In this document: one piece after another, positions 20,286 through 28,872 of the stretch
Position numbering within the stretch: the stretch's first letter is position 1
Layout: every line of letters starts with the position of its first letter
Assembly (NCBI RefSeq): GCF_000746085.1
Contig: NZ_JQKO01000008.1
Location: 62,001-126,000 of the forward strand
Reading direction: 5' to 3'
DNA from: Methylocapsa aurea
GTDB lineage: Bacteria > Pseudomonadota > Alphaproteobacteria > Rhizobiales > Beijerinckiaceae
DNA length: 64,000 bases
Program-made: the position numbers and the translations under genes
Notes under the pieces: generated by a model
What the model saw: the letters and a program-made list of their open reading frames with translations, nothing else
Database searches by the model: none
Told to the model about the DNA's origin: nothing

Positions 20286-21299
20286 TCAGTAAGCCCGGTT
20301 GACGCAGAAATCGACGACGTCGCTCAAGGCGAATTTCCATGGCGAAGGGGGAAAAAGCTCCAAGGCGTCGCGCGCCATGGCCCCATAATGGCGGGCGCGC
20401 TCAATCGTATCCTCAAGCGCGCGGTGCTTGTGCATCGTCGCAATCGCGGTCTCGAGGTCGCCCTCGGCGATTTCGCCTTTTTCCAAAGTGCGGCGCCAGA
20501 AGTCCCGCTGCTTTTGCGTGCCGCGGCGGAAAGAGAGAACCACCGGCAAAGTGATCTTTCCTTCGCGGAAATCATCGCCGACATTCTTGCCGAGTTTGGC
20601 CGAGGTGCCGCCGTAATCGAGCGCATCGTCGATGAGCTGAAAGGCGATGCCGAGATTGAGCCCATAGCCGCGGCAGGCGGCGATCTCCGCCTTGGGCCTT
20701 TGGCCAAGGAGCGGGCCGACCTCGGACGCCGCCCCGAACAAGGCGGCGGTCTTGGCCCGGATCACCGCGAGGTAATCGTCTTCGCTCGTCTGGGTGTCCT
20801 TGGCGGCGGAGAGCTGCATCACTTCGCCTTCGGCGATGATGGTGGCGGCCGAGGACAGCACGTCGAGGCAAGGCAGCGAGCCCACCTCCACCATCATCTT
20901 GAAGGCTTGGCCGAGAAGGAAATCGCCGACGAGGACGCTCGCCTCGTTGCCCCATAACATGCGCGCGGCGAGTTTTCCCCGGCGCATGTCGCTCTCGTCC
21001 ACGACATCGTCGTGGAGGAGGGTCGCCGTGTGCATGAATTCGACCGAGGCGGCAAGTTTGATGTGGCCGGCGCCGTCGTAGCCGCAAAGGCCGGCGGTCG
21101 CCAGGGTCAGCATTGGCCGCAGCCGCTTGCCGCCGGACGATATAAGATGATTGGCGACTTCGGGAATCATCGACACGTCCGAGGCGGCCCGCGCCAGAAT
21201 CGTCTTGTTGACGCGCTCCATGTCGGCGCTCACCAAGGCGAGAAGCCCCTCGATGCTGGGCTCTTGCGTCTTTTCTTCTAGGGGGATGACAACGCCCAA
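20286..21299 (-). CDS. ispB: Polyprenyl diphosphate synthase (octaprenyl/decaprenyl type)
   Basis: This 337-residue trans-prenyltransferase makes the long isoprenoid tail of ubiquinone. The first Asp-rich motif is LHDDVVD at 95-101 and the second is FQLIDDALDY at about 222-231; GGKRLRP lies at 56-62. The residues just before the first motif (His-Thr-Ala-Thr-Leu-Leu) are small, as in long-chain synthases. Alphaproteobacteria usually make UQ10, so the product is probably decaprenyl diphosphate. The gene diverges from the DUF2007 gene. Confidence 0.92.
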   Translation of the reverse strand: MGVVIPLEEKTQEPSIEGLLALVSADMERVNKTILARAASDVSMIPEVANHLISSGGKRLRPMLTLATAGLCGYDGAGHIKLAASVEFMHTATLLHDDVVDESDMRRGKLAARMLWGNEASVLVGDFLLGQAFKMMVEVGSLPCLDVLSSAATIIAEGEVMQLSAAKDTQTSEDDYLAVIRAKTAALFGAASEVGPLLGQRPKAEIAACRGYGLNLGIAFQLIDDALDYGGTSAKLGKNVGDDFREGKITLPVVLSFRRGTQKQRDFWRRTLEKGEIAEGDLETAIATMHKHRALEDTIERARHYGAMARDALELFPPSPWKFALSDVVDFCVNRAY

Positions 21300-21435
21300 G
21301 ATCGAATTCTCCGAATGCCGGCGCGCACTTATTAGGGCGCTGTTTCACGCTTCGCAACAGTTGGATGCGATTCTCCGGCCTTGCCGGAGGTCCTATCCCA
21401 TGCGAGAGGCGGTCTGGCGAACCTCTGGAGGCCCC

Positions 21436-21660
21436 GTGATCGAACTTCTTCGCACCAATGACCTTGTGCTGATTTCGCTGATCGAAGCAATCCTCTTTGA
21501 AAATGGGATCGTCGTCTTCGTCGCCGATGAGCATATGAGCGCGATGGAAGGATCGCTGGGTTTCCTGCCCCGCCGGCTGCTCGTCGACGCCTCTGAAGCG
21601 GTCTTGGCCCGGAAGGTTTTGGCGGAAGCCGGGCTCGCCGGAGAATTGGGGGATGGCTGA
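21436..21660 (+). CDS. DUF2007 domain protein (putative signal transducing protein)
   Basis: The 74-residue product starts at GTG 21436 with GGAG five bases upstream; the frame is open further back but lacks resemblance there. The order Ile-Glu-Leu-Leu-Arg-Thr-Asn-Asp, a GIVVFVADEHMSAMEGSLG core and an Ala/Leu-rich C-terminal helix match small DUF2007 proteins. Function is unknown. It overlaps the next gene by eight bases, so the two are translationally coupled. Confidence 0.85.
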   Translation: MIELLRTNDLVLISLIEAILFENGIVVFVADEHMSAMEGSLGFLPRRLLVDASEAVLARKVLAEAGLAGELGDG

Positions 21661-22432
21661 GGACTGGGGCGAGGCCGCGCCGCCGACTGCAACCGATGGG
21701 TTTCTTGGCGGCCGGCTCTTGCTGCGTCAACCTCGCAAGGGCCACCGGGCGGGAACCGACGCGGTGCTGCTCGCCGCCGCGGCGCCGGTTGATTTTTCTG
21801 GTCTCGCCTTCGACATCGGCGCCGGGGTGGGCGCGGCGGGACTGGCGCTCGCGCTTATGCATCCCGCCGCGCGAATCGGCCTCGTCGAAAACGATCCATT
21901 CTCGGCCGCGCTGGCGCGTGACAATCTCGCGCTTAACGGCCTTGCGGAACGCGGCCTCGTCTTCGAAGCTGACATTTTGTCGCGCCCTTGCCGTCGCGCC
22001 GCGGGCTTGTTGGACGAATCCGCCAGCCTCATCATAACCAATCCGCCTTTTGCCGATCCCGGCCGGGCGCGGCTCTCGCCCGAACCGGGCAAGCGGCGGG
22101 CGCATGCGATGCAGGCGGAAGGTCCCCGGCCGCTCGCCGCCTGGATCGCCGCCTCGCTGGCTTTGCTGGAGCCTGGCGGCTCGATCATCCTGATTCACCG
22201 GCCGGACGCCTTGCCGGCCATTCTCGAAAGCTTGGCCGGGCGCGCCGGCGCATTGACAATTCTGGCGGTCCATCCGAGGCGTGAGAAAGCCGCGATCCGC
22301 GTTCTGGTGCGCGGCAGGAAAGGCAGCCGCGCGCCGACATCGATCGCGCCGCCGCTTATTTTGCATGAGGGGACGGCTTTTACCGCCGCCGCCGAGGCCC
22401 TCCATCAAGGCGCGGCGGCGATCCATTGGTGA
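21653..22432 (+). CDS. trmN: tRNA1(Val)-adenine37 N6-methyltransferase-like protein
   Basis: A class I SAM methyltransferase of 259 residues. The SAM motif DIGAGVGAAGL is at 54-64, the acidic strand end Val-Glu-Asn at 78-80, and the N6-adenine motif NPPF at 130-133, as in TrmN6/YfiC. The N-terminal GFLGGRLLLRQPRKGHRAGTD is also typical. The likely role is m6A37 in tRNA-Val or a related tRNA. It follows DUF2007 with an eight-base overlap, an arrangement common in Rhizobiales. Confidence 0.88.
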   Translation: MAEDWGEAAPPTATDGFLGGRLLLRQPRKGHRAGTDAVLLAAAAPVDFSGLAFDIGAGVGAAGLALALMHPAARIGLVENDPFSAALARDNLALNGLAERGLVFEADILSRPCRRAAGLLDESASLIITNPPFADPGRARLSPEPGKRRAHAMQAEGPRPLAAWIAASLALLEPGGSIILIHRPDALPAILESLAGRAGALTILAVHPRREKAAIRVLVRGRKGSRAPTSIAPPLILHEGTAFTAAAEALHQGAAAIHW

Positions 22433-22521
22433 AGGGCTCGCTCGCCGACGGAAGGAGTCTTCCATAAAGCGACCCCGCCCTCATCGCCTAAAGCGACAAG
22501 GGCCAAACTATGGACTGACGA

Positions 22522-22791
22522 TCAATGGCGGCCGTGGTGGTGGTGGTGATAATGATGATGGTGGTGGTAATGGTGATGGTGGCCCCGATGCGTATGGCGA
22601 TGGCGAGAATAATGGGCCTGTTCCGTCCGCGCCTCTACGATCGCCGGCTCCTGAATCGTCAGGACGCTCGAGGCCGCGCCAGCTAATGGCGCCGCTTGGG
22701 CGATGCTTATGAAGCCGAGACTTGCAAAGCCAATCGCGGCGACGGCCGCGCCCGCTGCGAATCCGAAGCCGATTTTGAATCGCGCATGCAT
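22522..22791 (-). CDS. Small exported His-rich protein
   Basis: The 89-residue product has AAGGAG upstream of ATG 22791, a long hydrophobic signal peptide ending at about Ala-Gln-Ala (residue 33), a short neutral middle, and a C-terminal 30 residues made mostly of His with Tyr, Arg and Gly. Such a tail should bind Zn, Ni or Cu at the cell surface or in the periplasm; this is inference. The middle segment (Glu-Gln-Ala-His-Tyr) recurs in the protein at 24765-25385. Confidence 0.75.
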   Translation of the reverse strand: MHARFKIGFGFAAGAAVAAIGFASLGFISIAQAAPLAGAASSVLTIQEPAIVEARTEQAHYSRHRHTHRGHHHHYHHHHHYHHHHHGRH

Positions 22792-23008
22792 GTTTCTCTT
22801 CTCCTTTGTAACATAATTATCATGGATTTTCGAGACTAGCCGTGGGGCGAATCCTGTGCGCCGTTCTACGACGCATGAGATCGCCCCGCTTCAGGCTTGG
22901 CGGGATCCGCGCTTCTTGATCCGCCCTCGCGCATTCACGAGGATTCGATTCGCTCCATCGCCCGCCGGCTGGAAGCAATGATGCTCGAGTGCGATTTCCC
23001 GCGTCTTC

Positions 23009-23332
23009 CTACCAATAATAGCGACGATGCCAATATGGATGGTAATAACGGCGGTGCCAATAAGGATGATAATAGTGCCGGCGCCAATAATGGCGGCGAT
23101 AGTAGGGGTGGCGCCAATGGCGCCGGTGGTAATAGTGGCGATGATAATGCCTGTAGTGGTGATAGGTCTTTTCGACAGGGAAGGTTTGCGCATTGAGCTT
23201 TTCAAGGCCTAGCACCCCCGGCGCGGCCTGTAAAAGGCCGCTCATGGGCGTGGCTTGGGCGAGATTGGCGGCTCCAATGATCGCGCCATAGGCGGCGCAG
23301 AGGGCGAGGACGACTATCCTTAAAAATTTCAT
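23009..23332 (-). CDS. Small exported His/Tyr/Arg-rich protein
   Basis: ATG 23332 with GGAGGAAAAA upstream gives 107 residues: signal peptide to about Ala-Gln-Ala (residue 27), a hydrophobic middle, then a C-terminal half built of Tyr-His-Arg-Trp clusters. The nonapeptide Tyr-Tyr-His-Pro-Tyr-Trp-His-Arg-Arg occurs twice in tandem near the end. No enzyme motif is visible. The aromatic/basic repeat may drive self-assembly or metal binding. It lies between two other proteins of the same style. Confidence 0.75.
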   Translation of the reverse strand: MKFLRIVVLALCAAYGAIIGAANLAQATPMSGLLQAAPGVLGLEKLNAQTFPVEKTYHHYRHYHRHYYHRRHWRHPYYRRHYWRRHYYHPYWHRRYYHPYWHRRYYW

Positions 23333-23636
23333 TTTTTCCTCCTTCGAGGCAATGAAAAATCGCAAGTAAAGGGTGCATCCAAATTATGCGGAGAGCAATA
23401 GTAAATTATGGATCTCGCACGCGAGCCAAGAGAGGCCAAGACAAAAGGGCCAGGAATTGACCGCGCTGATGGGAAACTTCAGGACACGGCGCGCAGGGAT
23501 GCGGCCTTTGCGGTTGGGGTGGATAAGCCAAGTTGTATATTGTAACAGAGGTTTGCCTTGGCTGGGGCGGAGGGCGTGGGGCGCTCAAGCTTTGCCTTAA
23601 CGCATTCAAGGCCCGATTCGAAAGTCGCCTCATCTC
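23333..23636. other. Divergent intergenic region upstream of glyQ
   Basis: The gap between the His/Tyr-rich gene and glyQ contains an AT-rich stretch next to the former, which should hold its promoter, and a candidate promoter for glyQ near 23514-23541. No gene or repeat was found. Confidence 0.5.
23514..23541 (+). promoter_or_regulatory. Candidate promoter for glyQ
   Basis: TATATT at 23536-23541 is an excellent -10 element; TTGGGG 16 nt before it is only a half-match to -35. It lies about 95 bases upstream of the glyQ start in otherwise GC-rich DNA. Confidence 0.35.
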
Positions 23637-24581
23637 ATGAACGAAGCCACAAGCGAGATACGAGAACCCGCCGCCGGTGGGTTGGATCCGGCGCGCTCTT
23701 TCCAGGGCCTCATTCTGACGCTTCAGAAATTCTGGGCCGCGCAAGGCTGCGTCATTCTGCAGCCTTATGACATGGAATGCGGCGCGGGCACGTTTCACCC
23801 CGCGACCACTTTGCGTTCGCTGGGACCGCGCCCCTGGAAGGCCGCCTATGTTCAGCCCTCGCGCCGCCCGAAGGACGGCCGCTATGGGCAGAACCCCAAC
23901 CGGGTGCAATACTTTTATCAGTTTCAGGTGATCCTGAAGCCTTCGCCGTCAGATCTACAGGCGCTTTACCTCGCCTCGCTTGAAGCGATCGGCATAGATT
24001 TTCGGCTGCATGACATACGTTTCGTCGAGGATGATTGGGAGAGCCCGACGCTCGGCGCCTGGGGGCTTGGCTGGGAATGCTGGTGCGATGGCATGGAGGT
24101 GTCGCAATTCACCTATTTTCAGCAGGTCGCGGGCATTGAATGCGCGCCGGTCTCGGGCGAACTGACCTATGGGCTTGAGCGCCTCGCCTGCTATCTGCAG
24201 AACGTCGATCGCATCATGGATCTGAATTTCAACGGCCTCGAAGGGGCGGAAAAGATCACCTATGGCGATGTTTTCCTCCAGGCCGAGGAGGAATTCTCCC
24301 GCTATAATTTCGAAGCCGCGAATGTCGACGCCTTGCAGCAGCATTTCAGGGACGCCGAAGCCGAGTGCAAGGCGTTGCTGACGAAGGGAGACATGGGCGA
24401 GCGGCATCTGCTGGCGCTCCCCGCCTATGATCAATGCATCAAGGCCTCCCACCTGTTCAATTTGCTCGACGCCCGCGGGGTCATTTCGGTGACTGAACGG
24501 CAAAGCTATATTTTACGGGTGCGCGACCTCGCCAAGGCTTGCGGCGCGGCTTGGCTGAAGACCGGGGCTGGCGGCGCCTGA
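23637..24581 (+). CDS. glyQ: Glycyl-tRNA synthetase alpha subunit
   Basis: GlyQ is the catalytic class II subunit of the alpha2-beta2 bacterial glycyl-tRNA synthetase. The 314-residue protein has the family core ([18 protein letters not shown], the [12 protein letters not shown] motif 2 region and [11 protein letters not shown]). An N-terminal extension of about 17 residues precedes it. glyS normally follows directly; here it lies 1.06 kb downstream, past a terminator-like repeat and an opposing gene. Confidence 0.97.
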   Translation: MNEATSEIREPAAGGLDPARSFQGLILTLQKFWAAQGCVILQPYDMECGAGTFHPATTLRSLGPRPWKAAYVQPSRRPKDGRYGQNPNRVQYFYQFQVILKPSPSDLQALYLASLEAIGIDFRLHDIRFVEDDWESPTLGAWGLGWECWCDGMEVSQFTYFQQVAGIECAPVSGELTYGLERLACYLQNVDRIMDLNFNGLEGAEKITYGDVFLQAEEEFSRYNFEAANVDALQQHFRDAEAECKALLTKGDMGERHLLALPAYDQCIKASHLFNLLDARGVISVTERQSYILRVRDLAKACGAAWLKTGAGGA

Positions 24582-24647
24582 CGACGCGTTCGGCGTGACG
24601 CCTGGTTGGGCGACAGGTCGAACAGATCGAACCAATTGTTCGGAATA

Positions 24648-24749
24648 TGCTCTAGAGCTGCTTTCTGATTCCCTAGAAGGCAGCTCTAGTTTTTTACTTT
24701 ATCGCATTTTCACAATGCGAACTTACGGCTTCTCGCAAAAACGCTCTGA
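24648..24749 (+). repeat. TAGAGC-family repeat acting as glyQ terminator
   Basis: CTAGAGCTGC (24652-24661) pairs with GCAGCTCTAG (24680-24689) and is followed at once by TTTTTT, so this copy has the form of an intrinsic terminator for glyQ. The rest (TATCGCATTTTC...GCGAAC...AACGCTCT) is the degenerate right half of the element. Confidence 0.75.
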
Positions 24750-24764
24750 ACGACGCGTCGAGGA

Positions 24765-25385
24765 TTAACGATGGCGGCCGCCATGCCAGCCCCCACCGCC
24801 CCCATGCCAGCCCCCACCGCCGCGCCAGCCACCGCCGCCGTGCCAACCTCCTCCATGCCAACCTCCAAATCCAACGCTGCGGCCAATATAGGCGCGGCCG
24901 CCGTAACCGGCGAATCGCGGGCCATGCCAGCCGCCGTAATGGCGATAGTAGGGCCGATAGGCGTAGTGACGATAATGGGGGCGCCAGCCATAATGGCGAT
25001 AGTATGGACGGTAATAGCCGTAGTATGGACGGCTGTAATAGGGCCAGCCGTAATATCCGCTATAGTAAGGTCCGCCATAATAGCACGACCCGTAATAGGG
25101 GCCGCACCAGCTGCCGGTCGCCGCGATCGCCGGCAGCGCGAAAAGGCCCAGCGCCGCCCCCGCGAATGCCGCCCCAGGGTCCCAGCCGTAATGTCGATAG
25201 CGCCGGTAATGATGATGGTAATGGTGATGATGGCGACGCCCGCGCCAATAGTGCGCCTGCTCAATCTGTGTTTGGCGCGGCGCGATGAGGGTCGCGCTCG
25301 CCACGCTCATTGGACCGCCCCAGGCGGTCGCCGTGGCTGCGAGCAGAGCCGCGGCGGCAAATGCCGAACTTTTGATGATGTTCAT
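24765..25385 (-). CDS. Exported Gly/Tyr/His-rich repeat protein
   Basis: ATG 25385 with AGGAGG six bases upstream gives 206 residues. A signal peptide ends at about Ala-Trp-Gly-Gly, followed by a Gln-Ala-His-Tyr segment and a His/Arg/Tyr cluster, a hydrophobic stretch (about 68-92), a Tyr-Gly repeat region of PYY and RHYG units, and a C-terminal Gly-Trp-His-Gly-Gly tandem. It recalls sulphur-globule or BA14K-type surface proteins by composition only. It is placed between glyQ and glyS on the opposite strand, and shares design with 22522-22791 and 23009-23332. Confidence 0.75.
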   Translation of the reverse strand: MNIIKSSAFAAAALLAATATAWGGPMSVASATLIAPRQTQIEQAHYWRGRRHHHHYHHHYRRYRHYGWDPGAAFAGAALGLFALPAIAATGSWCGPYYGSCYYGGPYYSGYYGWPYYSRPYYGYYRPYYRHYGWRPHYRHYAYRPYYRHYGGWHGPRFAGYGGRAYIGRSVGFGGWHGGGWHGGGGWRGGGGWHGGGGGWHGGRHR

Positions 25386-25640
25386 GGCGCTCCTCCTTTC
25401 CCGCCGAACGCTGTCCTTGCTCAGCTCGTTCCGATTCGCCCAAAAAGTGATCGATTCTTCGTTTTGGCGCGGGGCGCAGCCGCCGATCATCGGCTCGGGC
25501 GCCTTTCGATCGGATGAGTCCATTTGACCGGGAAGGCGGCGTCCTAGACCATTCCTTCTGGGGCGGCCTGCGTTTATAGAAGGCGGCTCTTGCCCGCTTA
25601 TTCCTGCAGCGGAATTCGCGCCCCGCGCTGAAACGAGACC

Positions 25641-28118
25641 ATGCCCGACCTCCTCCTTGAACTTTTTTCCGAAGAAATTCCCGCCCGCATGCAGGCGCAG
25701 GCGGCGGAAGATTTGAAGCGCCTCGTCACCGACGCCTTGTGCGAACGCGGTCTTGGCTATGAAGGCGCGGCGAGTTTTGCGACGCCGCGACGTCTAGCCT
25801 TGCACATCGCCGGCCTGCCGGCGCGCCAGCCCGATACGCGCGAAGAAAAGAAGGGACCTCGCGTCGGCGCGCCCGACGCGGCCGTGCAGGGGTTCCTTAA
25901 GAGCGCCGGGCTGACCTCGTTGGATCAGGCTCGAATCGAAAAGGATCCCAAGAAGGGCGAATTTTACGTCGCCGTGATCGAGCGCGGCGGCCAGACGTGC
26001 CTTGATCTTCTCGCCGAAATCCTGCCCGGCGTCATCAAACGCTTCCCCTGGCCAAAGTCGATGCGCTGGGGAGCGGCTTCCACACGCGCCGATTCCTTGC
26101 GCTGGGTGCGCCCACTCCATGCGATCCTTGCGACCTTCGGCCCGGAGACCGAGGAGCCCGACCTCATCCCGTTTTCCGTCGATGGCGTCGCCTCCGGCAA
26201 TTTCACCTTCGGCCACAGGTTCATGGCGCCGGATAAAATCAAGGTCCGGCGCTTCGACGATTACGTTCCGGCATTGGAAAAAGCCAAAGTCGTCCTCGAT
26301 CCGGCGCGGCGGCGCGACATCATCCTTTTTGACGCACGGGACCTCGCCTTGGCGCACGGGCTCGAACTCGTCGAGGATGAGGCGCTTTTGCAGGAAGTCG
26401 CCGGCCTCGTCGAATGGCCCGTCGTCTTGATGGGCGAATTCGACGCGGCCTTTCTCGACATTCCGGAAGAAGTGATCCGCGCCACGATCCGCGCCAATCA
26501 GAAATGCTTCGTTTTGAAAGGCCCGCCGCGCGGCGGCCTCGCTAATCGATTTGTTCTGGTGGCGAATATCGAGGCGAGAGATGGTGGCGCGGTGATCGCC
26601 GCCGGAAATGCGCGGGTTGTCGGCGCGCGGCTGTCCGACGCCAAATTCTTTTGGGAGAGCGATCTTAAGGTCAAGCTCGAGGACCGCCTCGCCAAGCTCG
26701 ATTCGATCGTCTTTCACGAAAAGCTCGGCAGTCAGGGCGAACGCGTCGAAAGATTGAGGCTGCTCGCGCGGGACGTCGCGCGAACCATTAAGGCCGATGT
26801 TGAACTCGCCGGCCGCGCGGCCCTCCTCGCCAAGGCCGATCTGACGTCTGAAATGGTCGGCGAATTCCCCGAATTGCAGGGGCTGATGGGGCGCTATTAT
26901 GCGACCGCACAGGGCGAGGACCCAAGCGTCGCGCAGGCGCTCGAAGATCACTACAAGCCGCAAGGTCCGACCGATCGCGTTCCAGATGATCGGGTGGCGA
27001 TCAGCGTCGCCCTCGCCGACAAGCTCGACACCCTGGTCGGCTTTTGGGCGATTGACGAAAAGCCGACTGGCAGCAAGGACCCCTATGCCCTCCGCCGGGC
27101 GGCGCTCGGCGTCATCGCGATTGTCCTTGAAAACAATTTGCGTCTGCCTTTGCGGCCTATTCTCGCGGCGGCTTTCGCCCATCATGCCGGGGTGAGCGAA
27201 GCCGTGCCGACGTTCGGCTTGCGCCGCATCCTCGACGAAGAGGCGAGCGAGGAGAGCGAACTCGCCGAACTGGTGCGGGGGGGCCTCTGGGCCTGGGAAT
27301 TCTCCTTCGAGCCCGGCGCCAGTGCTTTTGCGGCGGCGCATCGCTATTTGGAGGCGCGCTTTTCCGGCGAGTCAGAGCCTCTCGAAGCGGATTTGCGGCA
27401 ATTCGATCGTCTGTTCGCTCTGCTGAAGCCTTATGAGCGGCTGCATGAGCATTTTATCGCCCGCGGCGGCTTGGCCGAACCGCAAGCCGATCTCGACGCC
27501 GCCTTCCACAACGAGATGGAGGCCTTCCTCGCCGGACGAAGCATCTTATTCGATCAGCTCTTAGGTTTTTTCGCCGATCGGCTGAAAGTCTATTTGCGCG
27601 AGCGCGGGGCGCGGCACGATCTCATCGATGCGGTGTTCGCCTTGCCGGACCAGGACGATCTCCTGCTGATCGTGCGCCGGGTCGAGGCGCTCGGCAAATT
27701 CCTCGATGAGGAGGAAGGCGGCAATCTATTGGCTGGCTATCGCCGCGCCGCCAATATTTTGCGCGCTGAAGAGAAAAAGGACGGAGCAGGGGCCTTCGAG
27801 GGAAGGCCGGACCCCGCCTTGCTGCGCCAGGAGGAGGAAATCCGCCTTTGGAGCGGGATCCAAAGAATGTCCGCCGATGCGGGCGCGCATCTGGAATTGG
27901 CCCAAGCGCGGATCGGGCGCCCTGAATTTGCCGGCCAGACGCCGTTTGAAGACGCCATGGAATCCCTGTCCTCGCTGCGCGGGCCTGTCGACGCCTTTTT
28001 CGATAAGGTCACGGTGAATGCGGAGGACAAGGAGTTGCGGCTCAATCGGCTAAGGCTCCTCAACGAATTGCGCCAGGCCGTGCATAAGATCGCGGATTTC
28101 TCGAAAATCGCCGGATGA
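25641..28118 (+). CDS. glyS: Glycyl-tRNA synthetase beta subunit
   Basis: GlyS binds tRNA-Gly and completes the alpha2-beta2 synthetase. It has 825 residues; the N-terminus ([17 protein letters not shown]) and the HD-like stretch with [15 protein letters not shown]-type sequence and the Lys-Ala-Asp-Leu-Thr-Ser-Glu-Met-Val segment are typical, and a DALR-like anticodon domain forms the C-terminal 120 residues. It is longer than E. coli GlyS (689) owing to inserted segments, as in other Rhizobiales. Its separation from glyQ means it needs its own promoter. Confidence 0.96.
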   Translation: MPDLLLELFSEEIPARMQAQAAEDLKRLVTDALCERGLGYEGAASFATPRRLALHIAGLPARQPDTREEKKGPRVGAPDAAVQGFLKSAGLTSLDQARIEKDPKKGEFYVAVIERGGQTCLDLLAEILPGVIKRFPWPKSMRWGAASTRADSLRWVRPLHAILATFGPETEEPDLIPFSVDGVASGNFTFGHRFMAPDKIKVRRFDDYVPALEKAKVVLDPARRRDIILFDARDLALAHGLELVEDEALLQEVAGLVEWPVVLMGEFDAAFLDIPEEVIRATIRANQKCFVLKGPPRGGLANRFVLVANIEARDGGAVIAAGNARVVGARLSDAKFFWESDLKVKLEDRLAKLDSIVFHEKLGSQGERVERLRLLARDVARTIKADVELAGRAALLAKADLTSEMVGEFPELQGLMGRYYATAQGEDPSVAQALEDHYKPQGPTDRVPDDRVAISVALADKLDTLVGFWAIDEKPTGSKDPYALRRAALGVIAIVLENNLRLPLRPILAAAFAHHAGVSEAVPTFGLRRILDEEASEESELAELVRGGLWAWEFSFEPGASAFAAAHRYLEARFSGESEPLEADLRQFDRLFALLKPYERLHEHFIARGGLAEPQADLDAAFHNEMEAFLAGRSILFDQLLGFFADRLKVYLRERGARHDLIDAVFALPDQDDLLLIVRRVEALGKFLDEEEGGNLLAGYRRAANILRAEEKKDGAGAFEGRPDPALLRQEEEIRLWSGIQRMSADAGAHLELAQARIGRPEFAGQTPFEDAMESLSSLRGPVDAFFDKVTVNAEDKELRLNRLRLLNELRQAVHKIADFSKIAG

Positions 28119-28128
28119 TCGCCAAAAT

Positions 28129-28176
28129 GACGCCGCCGCGCGGAACTCCCGCGCTGCGGGCGGCGTCTTTATGTTT
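28129..28176 (+). terminator. Rho-independent terminator of glyS
   Basis: GACGCCGCC at 28129-28137 pairs with GGCGGCGTC at 28159-28167 and is followed by TTTATGTTTT. It begins 11 bases after the glyS stop. Confidence 0.75.
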
Positions 28177-28273
28177 TGTATAGGTTGCGTCTTTGCGCGC
28201 CCAATCGATCCTTTATGCCCATTCTGACACGCTCGCCGCCTCGGCCGCCTCATGCGGCCAGATGGAGAAAGCG

Positions 28274-28405
28274 ATGAGACCACGATCTAGATCCCGGACT
28301 TCGCGCCTGATGAACCGCCCCGATCTCGTCTATGCCGCGCTCGTCGCCATGATCATTTGCATCGGCTTGATCGCACGCGGGATCGGGCTTTTGCCGCCAC
28401 ATTAG
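28274..28405 (+). CDS. Small single-span membrane protein (43 aa)
   Basis: ATG 28274 has GGAGAAAG just upstream. The 43-residue product has a basic N-terminus (Arg-Pro-Arg-Ser-Arg-Ser-Arg) and one hydrophobic span (about 17-37). The stop codon TAG is the TAG of the repeat element that starts at 28402, so the repeat sets the C-terminus. Family unknown. Confidence 0.55.
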   Translation: MRPRSRSRTSRLMNRPDLVYAALVAMIICIGLIARGIGLLPPH

Positions 28406-28498
28406 AGCGCTTTCAGATTCAGCGCAGCTCTAGCTACTTGTTTTTTTACAACATGATCTTCTTGAGAAGGCGGCGCCTTTTTGGGATCATGCTCTAAA
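28402..28498 (+). repeat. TAGAGC-family repeat (type B left half plus type D)
   Basis: It starts TTAGAGCGCTTTCAGATTC, then GCAGCTCTAG and a T-rich run (a terminator-like fold), and closes with a CATGATC...GGATCATGCTCTAA palindrome. The upstream small gene ends on its TAG, and the next gene starts 7-8 bases after its right end. Confidence 0.75.
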
Positions 28499-28505
28499 GG
28501 GGACG

Positions 28506-28769
28506 ATGTTGGACAATTTGCAAGGGACCGAAGACCCCTCCTCCAAAAAGGAGCCTCCTAATTTGATCGTTGGCCGCGATGGCCAGAATCATTGGGTCGT
28601 GGTCGAGACGCATGGTCGCTGCGGCGGCTTATTCGCCGATGAGGCGGCGGCGCTGCGCTATGCCCGGGAGGAGACCCGCGGTCATCCAGGCGCGGTGCGG
28701 ATCGCGCCTTATGTTCTTGTCTTGAAGGTCAATATGGATGCGCCCATGCGCCTCCCGGCGCGTCGCTAG
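28506..28769 (+). CDS. Conserved small hypothetical protein (87 aa)
   Basis: The start is supported by AAAGGGG just upstream. The product is a small soluble alpha/beta-type protein: a strand-rich core (NHWVVVETHGRCGGLFADE), an Ala/Arg helix and a second strand (YVLVLKV). It resembles the short DUF2188-like proteins of Rhizobiales in layout, but I cannot name the family with certainty. The gene is boxed between two repeats, and its stop TAG (28767-28769) belongs to the second repeat. Confidence 0.65.
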   Translation: MLDNLQGTEDPSSKKEPPNLIVGRDGQNHWVVVETHGRCGGLFADEAAALRYAREETRGHPGAVRIAPYVLVLKVNMDAPMRLPARR

Positions 28770-28872
28770 AGCGCTTTCAGATTCAGCGGAATCAGAAAGC
28801 AGCTCTAGGTCTTTGTTTTATCTCATTTTCTTAACGCGAACCGGCATCCACTTCGCTCGAAAATGCTCTAAC
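28766..28872 (+). repeat. TAGAGC-family repeat, full type B copy
   Basis: This is the clearest full-length copy. The left hairpin TAGAGCGCTTTC-AGATTC with GAATCAGAAAGC-AGCTCTA is followed by TTTGTTTTATC. The right module runs ATTTTCTTAACGCGAACCGG... to CGCTCGAAAATGCTCTAA. Its left TAG ends the plus-strand gene at 28769 and its right CTA ends the minus-strand FAHD gene at 28868, so both convergent genes stop inside it. Confidence 0.85.

Noticed and set aside
22540-23190. Plus-strand frames rich in Gly/Asn/Asp opposite the His-rich genes
   Set aside because: They mirror His/Tyr codons of the minus strand; the minus frames have SDs and signal peptides, the plus frames do not.
24765-25100. CRISPR-like repetitive sequence
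   Set aside because: The repetition comes from Gly-Trp-His-Gly and Tyr-rich codons in one reading frame; there are no constant-length repeats with unique spacers and no cas genes.
22522-28118. A dedicated metal-uptake or sulphur-globule system
   Set aside because: Composition alone suggests it; there is no transporter, regulator or biosynthetic gene in the cluster, so it is reported only as a protein trio.
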